Assembly (NCBI GenBank): GCA_950295325.1
Contig: OX485809.1
Coordinates: 20,212,001 to 20,276,000, forward strand
Origin: Polytrichum commune
Lineage: Eukaryota > Streptophyta > Polytrichopsida > Polytrichales > Polytrichaceae
Reading direction: 5' to 3'
Length of the DNA: 64,000 nt
Under the pieces are notes generated by a model. The model was not told the origin of the DNA, did not search any database, and worked only from the letters and a program-made list of their open reading frames with translations. A program made the translations under genes and the position numbers. This document shows, piece after piece, positions 37,303 through 49,115 of the stretch. Numbering within the stretch: position 1 is the first letter of the stretch; each line of letters begins with the position of its first letter.

Positions 37303-40105
37303 GGGGTCTCCAATGTTACTATTGCAATAATCCCGGGATCCAACATGCTTCGACATCAAAGGTCCGAGCTCGTAAAAACTTGGTGGTTATGACACTTTGT
37401 TACAATTTGCTAAATTAACTTGGACTTAGTGACGTGGTGGCCTCGGCGTCGAATCTTTGGCCATTCGGTTGAAGGTAAGGTATGTGTTAATATTAGAAAC
37501 TAGAGTCAAAGCCCTAAATTGGTCACCGTAGAATATTCTAGTTCGGAGATGAGGAGCCTCAAAGTCTTTTGGAACATGGAGTGTGGTGGGCCCCACACTC
37601 CCATGAATGTGTGAAAGCGGTTGGTTCCCATGAACCACTTGCCAAAGGCGGTGGAGAACACACAGGGAACTCGAGAGAACGCATAGGGAACGCAGCCGAC
37701 CAGGCTCTCCCTCCTTCCCTTCCCTTCGCCTCCCACCCTTCTCGCCAACAACAAAGGCAAAACCACCAGAACCTTCAATCTTTGATGACTGGCCGCCTCA
37801 AGGCTTGAGCTTGCCTTCCGCCTGAAACTCCTCAATGCTCCTGGAATCCTGTACTCTCATCGCTCGGAATTGGTGGTGCAAAGAAATCAAGACGGTGAGG
37901 AGATCGACCTTTGGAGTGTAGTTTCTTGTTGTTTCTAGCTTGCGGGAAGATCTGTGCAAGTCTTGAAGCGGTGCTGATGATGCTCGGCTGATTTGGGTTG
38001 AGTTGGGTTTAGTTGAGTTGAGTTGAGTTTATTTTTTAGTTGGTTCGGTTAGGGAATTTGTGGAGCATTTTGAGAGGGAGACGTGGAGCCTGGATTTTGG
38101 GGAGCACGGTAGAGGCAGTGTTGGGAGTTTTGGTTGCGGTTTGGTTGAGGTTTGGTTGGGTGGATCGATCAGTGTATGACCGACTCAAACAGCGTGGAAT
38201 TATTTATTGGTGGGGCATTTTAGGAGGGGAAGAAAAGGTGAAGAATTTGTACTGGGAGGGGGCGGGTGGGCTTTTGGTACTGGTGGGATAAGCAGTAGTA
38301 TTTGAGATTTGGTTCGGTTTGGTTCGGTATGGGTTGGGTTGATCAGCTGGTGTAGGAATCTGGAAGAAGGTACAGAGTTAATCCAGAATTCCTTCGTTTC
38401 CAGCGCATTTGGCCTCCGGGATTCTTACATCAACTCACAGATAGATTTACATTTTGGTTTCTCCTTGACTCACCTTCCAAAAAGCGGTGGTGGCAGCTGA
38501 GCATATTAAAGATGCGCATTATTATCCTGGGAGCCGGCTGAGGGGTTTGAGGAATTCGTACGCTGAGTGAGTGGAGCGTGTTGCTAGATTTGGGTTCGTA
38601 CTTTGTTGGAACACGGGTACATAGCAGCAGTTTTTTGGGTTTTGGTCGAGTGTGGTTGAGGCGATCAGCTGGTACAGAGTGAGTGAGCTGTAATTCCTGT
38701 GTCAGTGCATTTTGGGTTCAACTCATGGGGTCGTGTTGGGTCTACTTGGATTGGTCATGATGATGGTGATCGAGTTTTGGTTGTGTGTTGCAGCAATAGT
38801 CTTGGGGTGTTGGGTTAGGCGGCCGGGGGAGTTAAAAGTAATGCAAGGAGGATTAATTCATTGGTGAGCAATTGGGATGAGTTTCTGCTGGTTTGGTATT
38901 TGACTTGGATTTTGCATTCGTCTTCGAGTCGGCGCCGAGGTCGGTTCCTGCGAGTGGCGATCTTTGTTCCTCGTGATTGTGCAATCCTAGGAGGGAGGAG
39001 GTGGTCGGTGGAATAACCGGTGTCGTTTAGACAATTGTAAAGGTGTCTACCAAGAACCTAGCTGAGATCATCTTTTGTGCTTCCTTTCAAGAAGCTGAGC
39101 GTCCTCAAAGCCTTTCTGACCTCTGGTACGAGAGCTCAAGTAGGATGATTTCATACCTTTCTGTTCGAGAGCAAGTAGTGAAGTCCGAGTTGGATGAAAG
39201 CAACTTTTTTGTGTTTTTCTGTGACGCTTTTTTTGTTTTTTCCCTGTTCTTTTAGCCCATACTCGTTTTCTCACCCTAGAGGTATCTTTATCTTGGGAAA
39301 CACAGTCTGAAGCGTTCATTGTTCATCAGTTCCCCAGTTTCGAAGGCGAGCTCAAAGAGATAGGGAGTATCCGGAAAGCACGTGTGATTGATTGATAGGC
39401 TCGTTAGGCGGGGGAAAGACTTTGACACTAGCAAGGTGGAGAGTGAGGTAGTTTAGTTAGTTAGTTACATATAGGAAGAAGCACTGAGATGGATGTCTCA
39501 TGATGTTTCGATGTTCAACCGGTGGGGGAAATTGGAGCCTAAGGTGATTTGGGTTGAGATGATGTCATGGTTCATGAGAGGTAGAAAATCATAATTCAAG
39601 TCAAATACCATGGCGTTATTGCTTATACCTCCAGCATCCCCCATCATAGAGTCAGCAGCAAGGCGAATTGCATCTGTACACTTGGAACTTTGGTTTAACT
39701 CCAGTGGGCCCCCAAAGGAACTATCTACTTACAGAGTTTCACATGAAGTGATCCTGGTAGCAAACTGAATCTGGATTTGGTCACGAGTACAATCAACAGC
39801 TAAAAGTCTCGTGTTTTTAATCCAAACGTTCCATTTTGGGGGGTTAGGGCTAATGCTTCGGATTGGTATTCGTTTTGGTTTTGTCGCTCACCATGAGGTT
39901 AGATCTGGCCGAAGGGTGCTTGCGTTAGGCTCTTTGACATTTTAGTGTGGGATTGTGTGTTAATTCTTCGAAGTCTTCGGAATGAGCTTGTGAAGTGATC
40001 ATTGTAATTTGTAACATTACTGTCTAACAAATGTCTGTGTTTCTCTGTCTATTGCAGACAAAAACTCCATACTAGACGAGGTTGTGCCTACCGATCGCAG
40101 ATACA

Positions 40106-40117
40106 ATGGGGGAGTGA
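40106..40117 (+). promoter_or_regulatory. Upstream ORF 1 in bHLH leader (3 codons)
   Basis: ATG GGG GAG TGA in the predicted leader, 109 bp before the main start codon. Confidence 0.5.
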
Positions 40118-40154
40118 TTTTGATATTAAAAAGTTCGAGAATTTTTTTTTTGTC

Positions 40155-40184
40155 ATGGTGTGTGGGTTTGAATCGCATTCTTGA
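40155..40184 (+). promoter_or_regulatory. Upstream ORF 2 in bHLH leader (9 codons)
   Basis: Reads MVCGFESHS and stops 41 bp before the main start codon. Conservation cannot be judged from one genome. Confidence 0.5.
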
Positions 40185-40225
40185 AGTGACCTGCAAGACT
40201 CTGAACGTGCACTTGAAGAATAAGA

Positions 40226-41205
40226 ATGTGTGCTGAAGGAGTGGATGCGGTGGAACAATCTGGCAGCGGGATGCTGCGAAGTCCCTCAGTTCGCACCCAG
40301 GGATCCTATCCTTCAGGTCTGCACCTTCCTTCCTATATCCCCCAATTGGAATTGCATTCGATAGGAAACCGATAATATCAATCTTCTATTGAGGAAACTT
40401 GAGTGCATTCTTGGGCTGATGCATTTGATTGTTGTGAATGTTGCTCGTTTTACTTTCGTTAAGTTGCCCTTCCGAAAGCCCAGCCGCACACAGCTTGCTT
40501 CAGCTCCAGCTCCAGCTCAAAGTCCCTTGGTGCGGGAGCTTCGGTCTTCCCTTGTTTAGGATCATTGACGAAAGTTAGTTCCTCCTTGTTTTTGATTGTG
40601 GAGAGAGAGAGAGAGAGCGAGAGAGTTGGGGAAAGGAAAACTGTAGAGAATTAGGGAATTAAACGCTTCACCCTCGATCATAGACTTATAGTCTTCAAGT
40701 TTAAGTCTGGGTTTCCACTTGAACTCAATTTAAAAAATAGTGGAGATCATTCTGGAGGCAAATCTGCACGACCATCTTAGTCACTTGTAAAGGCTCAAAT
40801 TCTCGGCCCATCAATCTTGCATGCTTGTCAAGCTTGTCAAGAGAGATCCAAAGAATGATATAAATTACAATTTGTGCAGCTGATTCAGTTTTTGGGTGGT
40901 TTCGTTGTCGCAACAGGTTTGGGGAGCAGGGACGAAGAGATATCCGCAATGCTACAAAACGTCCACGCCAACTTAAGTCAACAAACCCCTCTGATGGGAG
41001 TGATGAACCTCCCCGCAAGCTCCAACAACCCAGACCTACTGAACTCGTACCGAATGCCTTACTCGACATACCAAGGAGGCTACAACAACAACAACATCCC
41101 CGCCGACTTCCCTAGCAGGCAGCCAACGATCAGGGCACCACAAGCAGGAGGTGCAGCAACAACTTTAGCGCAGCATAGATGGGCCACCAATTACAACAAC
41201 GGAGT

Positions 41206-41245
<40 letters not shown>

Positions 41246-44200
41246 GACGACAAGTCATCACACTGGGGCCATGTGGAGCCCGTCAAGAGTGAGATATTGG
41301 AAGTGAGCCCCAACCAGGCTTTCGATGCGCCGGGGGTTTACGAATCTCCGGTGACTTCGTTCACGGGGATGTTGCAGCGGTACCACTCCGCCCCGAGCAG
41401 TTTCCTGCATAGCTTGGCGGAGCTTAACGAGGATGGAGGGGCTGGGGGAGGAAATAGATTCTCTCAAGTTTCCAACAATGCGATGGGTTCATTGTTTCCT
41501 CCAGACAGGAGGCTCACTCCGATCACGGAGCAGATGGATGTGGAGCGGATGGCGGGGAGTGGAGGGTTGGGCATGCATGATTTCGAGCACTTCCTTGGTG
41601 CGAGTGATCAAAGTGAATTCGGGCCGCCTCGATCGACAACACTATCTGCGCTTGGGAAGAAAGAATCAGATACCGGTCCGTCCTGATGATGCGTCCTTCC
41701 TTCTTTACATCATTCATCATGATTCTTGCCACGTTTTGTGTTTGTTTTTGTTTTGCCTGCTCTTATTCAATCAGTCTGTTTCTTGCACCACCATCATCAT
41801 TCATCAATAACCTAGCATCATCAGCATTCGGATTTTGTACGAAAGTTGGGAATGATGGTGTGGAATATTCGGAGTCCTTTGTACCCATTTGGCATCTGAG
41901 GTGGCGTTCGCCATAACCTTCGCCTTCTCCTATCACCCTTAATCTAGATTGTCGATTTACATGATCGGAGGGCTCACAAGGGAGGACATAGAGACCTGAT
42001 TGGATTGGATTCTCTCTTTGGTTTTTGAGGAACCCTTGAGGATCTTAGGCAATATAGGGAAAGCTGTCCAGAGGAGGAACAAAGAGAAGGGGTCATTGGA
42101 TTCTCGCGTCGGAATTCCAAACTCGTGCCCTCGTCTAGGTCGAATTTTCGACCCGAGAATCCATGGACGCCCCCTTCTCCTGTACATATCCCTCCCCCAC
42201 TCTCAATCTAGGTTGTCGATTTCCACGATGGCTCAGAGGAGATATTGTCCGGTGATCCCGGTCAGGGTGACCTGGTCCGTAACCGGTCGCTCATTCAAAT
42301 GGGGATCACTTCATGAGCTTCCCCTGTGCGTTATAAACTACACAGAGAGCATTTCATTTGTAAACTCCAGTTTCTATTTATGAGGAAACCGGTTATGCCC
42401 CATAAACAGCTTCAGTAGGTGGACATTTCGTTGCTACTGCAACTCGTGCCATTGGCTCTCTATATCACTACTGGACATCAAAAGATAGTTTGTACAGAAA
42501 CCTAGAGCAAGCCGAAAAATTTGGCAAAATTTAGGCCCAAAGTTGTGTGGTTAACTTGGACATTCTGTGCAAGGCCTACAATGTTGATGGTGTATTATCT
42601 GTGGTTTCACAGAAGTTGATCCTGTCTGTTGGAATTATGATCCTATCAGGAAACGCATTCTCGGCCTCGAAGGAGACTAGTGTATTGCGTCAAAAACGCC
42701 CACCGGCGGTTTCATTAGAGTTGATCAACAAAGCAACGAAAGATAGACTTGACACGAATGCGTCCGCCGAGGAGAGCAGCTCCGCGACATCTGAGGAGAA
42801 TAGCCTCGATGCCGGCTTGAAAGCTATGTATACACAAGACGAGTACTTTAGGGACAGCTTGACGTCTTGGAAATCTCCAACGAGTCCGGCTGGTACATTT
42901 CCACTTCCTAACCCATTTTATTTCTGTCGATATTGTGAATGATTTTGGTACAATCCACTTTCAAGTCCTCGTACTATGCTCGACTCTGACACTTATATAA
43001 TGTTTGTTGGATCCCTACCATACCAAAAAAAGAAGGTGTAGCAAAAGGAAATAATCAACTAAGCAACCGTCATCACAAAAGCGAAGTCTATCCTTGGGCC
43101 ATGTTCAAGTGCAAACTTTCGATTTCACTAGTTCAAAGCAGTAGTCCTCTTCAAGAAAATTGTTTTCCATCATCTTCCAATAATCAGCCAGAAATGGTTT
43201 TCTTTTCTCTGCTTCTAGTGTTCTCGTTTCAATAACGTCCATCTCACACCGGTGCAGGTTTGAATTCTCCTTGCTTCAATAGGGTCAACTGCTGATTAGT
43301 AAACTCCCTTGCAGTTTACATAGTTCTGAGTAGGTGATTCGTTTAAAATCATCATGAGGTTTGTGCTGAGTGAATGCATTGGACGGTTGACATAGTAATT
43401 TGCTCAAAATTATGTGGGACTTGGATATGAAAGCATTTGACAGCTGACATACCTAGCTCCGAGTAATCTGCTCAAAATTATCAAGGGGTTTGATTTAAGT
43501 GAATGCGATATTTGGCAGTGCACATTAATTTTTGGCAGCTGACCCCTGTGACACTCAGGTTTGAATTCTGAGTAGGTGATTCGTTTAAAATCATCATGAG
43601 GTTTGTGCTGAGTGAATGCATTGGACGGTTGACATAGTAATTTGCTCAAAATTATGTGGGACTTGGATATGAAAGCATTTGACAGCTGACATACCTAGCT
43701 CCGAGTAATCTGCTCAAAATTATCAAGGGGTTTGATTTAAGTGAATGCGATATTTGGCAGCGCACATTAATTTTTGGCAGCTGACCCCTGTGACACTCAG
43801 GTTTGAATTTTTCTCCCCTGAATAAGGCCAGTGTGATTTGGTAGACCCCCTTGCCACTTCACATAGTTCCAATTAACTTGTTTAAAATCATCAGGGGTTT
43901 AGATCTGAGTGAATGCAATATTTGACAGCTCACCCCTGTTACATTCAGGTCTGAAGTTTCCTTCCTCGAATAAGGTAGACCCCCTTGCCGCTTCACATAG
44001 TTCCAAGTAAATTGTTGAAAAAATCAATCAGGGGGTTTTGGTTTGAGTAAATGCAATATTTGACAGGTGACATTGATTTTGCAGGCGGGAAGCGGCTGCG
44101 GGGCTTAACAGGGGACAGTGACACATCAAGTGGCTCGGTCGAGGCCCCCCCTTTCACATACCGGAACGGCCAATTTGGGAGCCTAAGAAGGCACATGAGT

Positions 44201-44506
44201 TTACCCTCTCCGACGGATGGCCCGACCAGCTTTAGTGTAGAAGACCAAGCCGCGTTTGGAACCGTCCAAATGCGGGCTCGGGCAAAGCGAGGTTGCGCGA
44301 CCCACCCCCGGAGCATAGCCGAGCGAGTCCGGAGAACCCGGATTAGTGAGCGCATGAAGAAATTGCAAGACCTAGTTCCCAACATGGATAAGCAAACCAA
44401 CACAGCTGACATGCTTGATGAGACTGTCGAGTACGTGAAGTCACTGCAACTGCAAGTGGAGGAGCTCAACGAGACCGTGGCCAAGCTCAGGGCTGCCCAA
44501 CAGTAG
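40226..44506 (+). CDS. bHLH transcription factor, FBH/AKS-type
   Basis: Coding exons 40226-40316, 40917-41675, 42650-42892 and 44085-44506 sum to 1515 nt (504 residues), with phases that all agree. The ATG follows an in-frame stop at 40214. Residues about 438-488 form the b[23 protein letters not shown], the loop [15 protein letters not shown], and helix 2 [18 protein letters not shown]. This is the signature of the Arabidopsis FBH1-4/AKS1-3 group, nuclear factors that bind E-box DNA and act in flowering and guard-cell control. Basic residues Glu9, Arg12 and Arg13 are present and position 5 is Arg, as usual in this group. [10 protein letters not shown], a group motif, is near the middle. A run of about 13 Gln lies in exon 2. 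The bHLH region is uninterrupted by introns. Least certain is the exon 2 to 3 junction, whose donor (CCG|GTCCGT) is weak. Confidence 0.85.
41207..41244 (+). repeat. (CAA)n coding microsatellite (poly-Gln)
   Basis: A pure CAA tract in frame inside exon 2 of the bHLH gene, encoding about 13 Gln. Length variation would not break the frame. Confidence 0.9.
43325..43810 (+). repeat. 243-bp tandem duplication in the last bHLH intron
   Basis: Units start at 43325 and 43568. I see a single difference between them (CAGTGC against CAGCGC near 43519/43762), so the duplication is recent. Diverged related units with ATAAGG..AGACCCCCTTGCC and GTGAATGCAATATTTGACAG continue to about 44070, just before the exon 4 acceptor. 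Confidence 0.9.
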
Positions 44507-44978
44507 TTTGTGATGCTTTGTAACATAGGTACTAAAAAGAAGCTCTTTAATCCCTTATTAGCACATGAAAGGTGCCATAGCCGAGAAGTTCCTTGCCCTA
44601 GTAATTGGCCCTCGGGATGTGTACAGTTCCATTTCAATCGAGAATTTTCCTGCAGTTTTAATATCATATGAGATTGATTTTTTAGTTTTTTGTCACCGAA
44701 GATTCTCCCAGAAACTCACCCTTGCAATATTGTACCACTTTTGTTTTCTTGTTATCAAGTACGCGTCTTCCACGCCAAAGAGATTTAGCACAAGGAATAG
44801 GGGGAAAAATAAACCAAAAAAACCCCAAATTCAATTGATTTTCTTTTACTGTGTTGTGTGCTCCAGAGGTGGGATCTGATGGGGTTATGGTGCTAGCTAT
44901 CTCCCTCTGCCTACCTTTTCTATTGCAGTTGGGAAGGGTGTGATTAAGGTATGTGTGCCTTATGTGGTCTTATTAATT
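44507..44978 (+). other. 3' flank of the bHLH gene
   Basis: Presumed 3' UTR followed by intergenic DNA. The ORF at 44565-44879 is not recognised. Confidence 0.4.
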
Positions 44979-45140
44979 GGACAGCTATATTTGAGTGGTA
45001 TATGGCAAGGCTTGTAAATAATAAAGGTCACCAAAAAAACACATGTAATGATGAGATCGGACCATGTGCTCCTTATATAATTACCAATTTTAGGTTCAAT
45101 TGTGAGCATAAAGTGGGAGGGCCTATGCGGTCACTTAAAA
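44979..45140 (-). mobile_element. Dispersed repeat family T, fragment T7
   Basis: Shared blocks: CTATATTTGAGTGGTATATGG, GAGATCGGACCATGTGCTC and a GTGGGAGGG segment at the G-run site. A further scrap with AACATAATTGGGAGGACTGA lies at 45338-45357. Confidence 0.55.
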
Positions 45141-46250
45141 GAGAAAGACAATAATCACTTTCACTTCCTGTAACTTTTGCATCTCAATTTGGATTCTTCT
45201 GCTTGAAACGAAAAGGTGCATGAATCCCAATTGCTAACAAAATGAGACAATTCCCAATCGGGTCTAACAAATAGAATCGCCTATGAAAACTACATCTTGC
45301 TCAAAATTAGTTAAACCGTCGTAGGTTCATTAGTGAACATAATTGGGAGGACTGACATGATCATTCAATTACGAGAGACGATTCTTCACTGTGATAATAA
45401 AGAAGGTGTTCATACAAGCTCTGAAAATTATGGATTTGCTAAGCAACTCGCACTGATTGCGTGTTTCATCCCACGAGAACCGGATGCATCGAGAACAGTG
45501 TCTGTTGAAGGCCACTTACTCACCTTGCCTTTGCTATATATGGAGAGAAGAAATAAATAAATAAAAAATAATAATGAAAAACCTCATACACACACACATA
45601 CACATACACACATACTTAATTACACTGATGAGAGTTTGTTACTCAATCTAGCTGCTCTGAAGCTACTCGAGTTCCACCCTGGTAGCGCTGAAGCCACTCG
45701 AGTGAGCGACAGGGGTTAGGCACATGGTCAGGTACCAGGATTAAACTCGAACTGACAACGCGACCTGACTCGGACAGATTTCATGTCAGTCTCCCACACG
45801 AGACAAGCAGCTGGCTCTTGATCAGAGAGGGCAGGCTCCAGAGCGATGAGCGCTTCGGGCTGAAGGTGCATTTCCACACTCATGATCCCATGATTGAAGC
45901 ATGGATCACTGGTGGAAGTCGAAGTTGCAGGCTCAGGGTTGGCGATCATGAGCTCCCCACACAAATACTATTCTAAAGGCTCAGTGAAGGCTCAGTAGTA
46001 AGCTTGCTCAGATGATATTGATGGCTCCCAGTTATATGCTTCATGTGCGCAATGATAGAGATCATGGGATGGAACAGCCTACTCGCCGAGGCATCTACTG
46101 GGTGTGTAGCTGGTGCGCGAAACATATTAAAAAAAAAAGCGATAATCTAAGGCACCATCATCATCATGGCAACCACATTTTGTGAAATCTTTGATGAGCA
46201 CGTGCCTGTGAAGGATCATGATCATGAGTTTGTTGCCATGATTGGGGTCG
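45141..46250. other. Intergenic, no gene seen
   Basis: A CA microsatellite is at 45589-45613. The ACTCGAGTTCCACCCTGGTAG block at 45667-45687 has a near repeat about 30 bp on. An ATG-led frame at 46166-46313 (starting MATTFCEIFDEH) runs into the tandem array and stops; it is too short to assign. Confidence 0.4.
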
Positions 46251-47262
46251 GGGGCAAGTTACTGCTGATGAGTCGGAACAGGCTAGGCAGCGCCGCGGTA
46301 AGATTTCTGTGAACGGTAGATGGGTCTTTGACTCTTATAGTGGAGGTGCCCATTCCCGATTGAGGACCCCATCGGCGATCTTTTGGGTGCTCGGGACTTT
46401 CGATCAGGCTGGGACTTGATTTCGATCAAGTCATAACCAATAGCGTCATGACACTTGTCATGGTTTTGAGCGCTAAAGCGAGGAGGAATGAGCGGTTAAA
46501 TTTTGGGGGGCAAGTTATTGCTGATGAGTCGGAATAGGCTAGGCAGCGCCGCGGTAAGATTTCTGTGAACGGTAGATGGGTCTTTGACTCTTATAGTGGA
46601 GGTGCCCATTCCCGATTGAGGACTCCATCGGCGATCTTTTGGGTGCTTGGGACTTTCGATCTGGCTGGGACTTGATTTCGATCAAGTCATAACCAATAGC
46701 GTCATGACACATGTCATGGTTCTGAGTGCTAAAGCGAGGAGGAATGAGCGGTTAAATTTTGGGGGGCAAGTTATTGTTGATGAGTTGAAACATGCTAGGC
46801 AGCTCCGCGGTAAGATTTCTGTGAACGGTAGATGGGCCTTTGACTCTTATAGTGGAGGTGCCCATTCCTGATCGAGGACCCCATTGGCGATCTTTTGGGT
46901 GCTCGGGACTTTCGATTAGGTTGGGACTAAATTTCAATCAAGCCATAACCAATAGCATCGTGACACATGTCATGGTTTTGAGCGCTAAAGCAAGGAATGA
47001 GAGGTTAAATTTGGGGGGAAAGTTATTGTTGATGAGTTGAAACACGCTAGGCAGCTCCACGGAAAGATTTATGTGAATGGTAGATGGGTCTTTGACTTAT
47101 AGTGGAGGCGCCTATTCCCGATCAAGAACCCCATCACGATCTTTTGGGTGCTCGGGACTTTCGATTAGGTTGGTACTAAATTACGATCGAGCCATAACCT
47201 ATAGTGTCATGACACATGTCATGGTTTTGAGCACTAAAGTGAGGAGGAACGAGTGGTTAAAA
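46251..47262 (+). repeat. Tandem array of four 252-256-bp units
   Basis: Unit starts at 46251, 46507, 46763 and 47015 (GGGGCAAGTTATTG motif). Each holds GGTAAGATTTCTGTGAACGG, ATCTTTTGGGTGCTCGGGAC and GCTAAAGCGAGGAGGAATGA. Divergence rises from first to last unit. The unit has readable stretches (GKISVNGRWVFDSYSGGAHS) but no frame stays open through a unit. Confidence 0.9.
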
Positions 47263-48560
47263 CATGCAATAATGACATACTCTAGACAATGGTGATATGT
47301 TTGGGTGAACTTTTTGCATCACCAGTTCATAGTAATTTCCATTTTGAGGAATGAAATTACGGGAAAAAATTGCAGTCCTCTTGATTTTTATCTCCTACAC
47401 AGGAAAACTCTGCACTGCCTTATACTTCTCTTGGTTTGGCGCAGAATCTCTTAAGTGATCGGTTGTGGACGCCTCTACTCTAAATGGTTACTTTGTCCAT
47501 GTAGCCCACTTCTTGTCGGACATGAAACACGCCACTAGAGTCGGACCGCCTATTCCTTATCAAGACCCCATTGTGAACCTATAGGGTGCCATAATTTCGA
47601 TCAAACTGGAACCAATAATGCCATTACACATATCCTAGGTTGGAGTGCTAAAGCGAGGAAGAATGAACGGTTAAACGAGCAGTTATAGCAAACTCTAGAC
47701 ATTGATAATATGTTCATGCCAACTTTTGGCTTCAAAAATTCACAGTAATTTCAATTTAAGGAACAAAAGTACTAAAAACTTTGTAGTCCTCTTTATTTCT
47801 ATCTTCCTACATGGGAAATTATTTGCACTACCTTATACTTCTCCAGATTTGGCACAAAATCTCTTAAGTGATTGGTCACATGCGCCTCTACTCTAGATAG
47901 GTCTAAAACTTAAATGGTCACTTTGTCCAAGTAGACCTTCCTTGTAGGACATGAAACACACCACTAGAGTCAAACCACCTATTTGCAATCAAGACCCCAC
48001 CATGAATCTATAGGGTGCCATGATTTTGATCATGCTAGGATTGATTTTAGTCATTTCTTTTTGTGGACAGTTAAAATAAGGTTCCACATTTCATGGTTTC
48101 TAAGGGTTAGTTTCCATGTAGGCTACTCACTCTCCAAATTCTAGTAAAAATGTAGATTCTACTAGGTAGATTCCACTAGGTGGAATCTATATCTCCATTA
48201 GAATATGGTGGGCAAAGTGGCCTACATGGAAACTAACACTAAGTCTCCAAATTCGGTCATGATATCACTAGGGAATCAATAGTGCCTTGACACGTTACCC
48301 CGGTTTTTAGTGCATAGTGAGGAGGAATTCGTCTAAAAATGAGCAGTTATGATAGACTCTAGGCATTGGTAATGTGTTCAAGCCAACTTTTGGCTTCCAA
48401 AATTCACATAAATTTCAATTTGAGGAATACAATGATTGAAAATTTTTCAATCCTCTTGATTCCTATCTTCCTACACGGGATAAACTTCCACCGCCTTATG
48501 CTTCTTCAGATTTGGCGTAGATTCTTTTTAGTGATCGGTGATGGGTGCCTCTACTCTAGT
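47263..48560 (+). repeat. Second-tier tandem array, long units
   Basis: Units of about 415 bp contain the end of the 256-bp unit (GCTAAAGCGAGGAAGAATGA at 47648) plus a different segment: ACTCTAGACATTGATAATATG, TTCAATTTGAGGAA, TCCTCTT..TTCTATCTTCCTAC, TTGGCGCAGAATCTCTTAAG, GCCTCTACTCTA. Two and a half units are visible. The third is enlarged by the MITE at 48104-48239. Confidence 0.75.
48104..48239. mobile_element. Tourist-like foldback MITE, TSD TAA
   Basis: A 136-bp foldback with TIR GGGTTAGTTTCCATGTAGGC against GTGTTAGTTTCCATGTAGGC at the other end, flanked on both sides by TAA (48101-48103 and 48240-48242). A TAA/TTA duplication is the PIF/Harbinger signature. It sits inside one long unit of the tandem array. 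Confidence 0.85.
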
Positions 48561-48563
48561 GTA

Positions 48564-48822
48564 AGGTGGTTAGCAAATCCAAATCGAGGTTGTAGTCACT
48601 TTCCTCATGATTTACTAAGTTTGTATGAATATCTTATCAAAGTGTATATTATTGTGCTCATTAAATGGGTCATGTGAATCTCCTCAACTATGTTGACTAT
48701 TGAGCCTAGAATGGCTACCATATTTTGAGCACGCAATCCAATCTCTTTTGAACACGTGTCTTTTTGGTATTTGCTCTTAGAGCCACTCCAAACCATATAC
48801 CACTCAAATATAGGTGTTATGT
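48564..48822 (+). mobile_element. Dispersed repeat family T, copy T3
   Basis: The most complete forward copy: GTGGTTAGCAAATCCAAATCG to CCACTCAAATATAGGTGTTA. It forms an inverted pair with T8, 117 bp downstream. Confidence 0.7.
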
Positions 48823-48939
48823 TAAGTAATTGAATAAGGGCTATGTACCTTACTTCCATGGGCAAAGTTTCATGGCATCTACATCTATCTTCTAAGGTAG
48901 ACGTGCCTAAATCGAACACAATAGTAATATGCAAACTTT

Positions 48940-49115
48940 TGTTTCAATGATATGTGGTTAGATGTGGATCTAAGAGCCGGCACCAACAAGACATGCAATT
49001 AAAAGAGATTGGACTACATGCTCATATATGCTAATTATTCTAGGATCAATAGTCAACATGATTGGGGGGGGGGGGGGATATATGACTAGTTAATGAGCAC
49101 AAGATTCATAACATT
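48940..49115 (-). mobile_element. Dispersed repeat family T, copy T8, with 14-G run
   Basis: Shared blocks: AAAAGAGATTGGACTACATG, GGATCAATAGTCAACATGATT, then 14 G (49064-49077), then ATATATGACTAGTTAATGAGC. In T3 the same site reads as a short mixed G/A stretch. Confidence 0.7.

Larger units (their letters stand above)
37660..40225 (+). promoter_or_regulatory. Leader exons and 2.2-kb leader intron of the bHLH gene
   Basis: A CT-rich block (37700-37760) typical of plant leaders ends at a donor at 37894/37895 (GACG|GTGAGG). The next DNA is strongly G/T-rich (TTTGGTTCGGTTTGG and similar) as expected of a plant leader intron. A good acceptor, TCTATTGCAG, ends at 40057. Leader exon 2 (from 40058) carries two upstream ORFs. 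The transcription start was not located; 37660 is an estimate. Confidence 0.5.

Noticed and set aside
40874-40948. Upstream extension of bHLH exon 2 as protein start
   Set aside because: The extension begins at a GTG inside an intron; a clean acceptor at 40915-40916 and a matching exon 1 explain the frame better.
43993-44667. 224-codon minus-strand ORF
   Set aside because: Antisense to bHLH exon 4; a by-product of that exon's codon composition.
46251-47262. Tandem units as a repetitive protein gene
   Set aside because: Every frame is interrupted within a unit and unit lengths (256, 252) are not multiples of three; treated as satellite.
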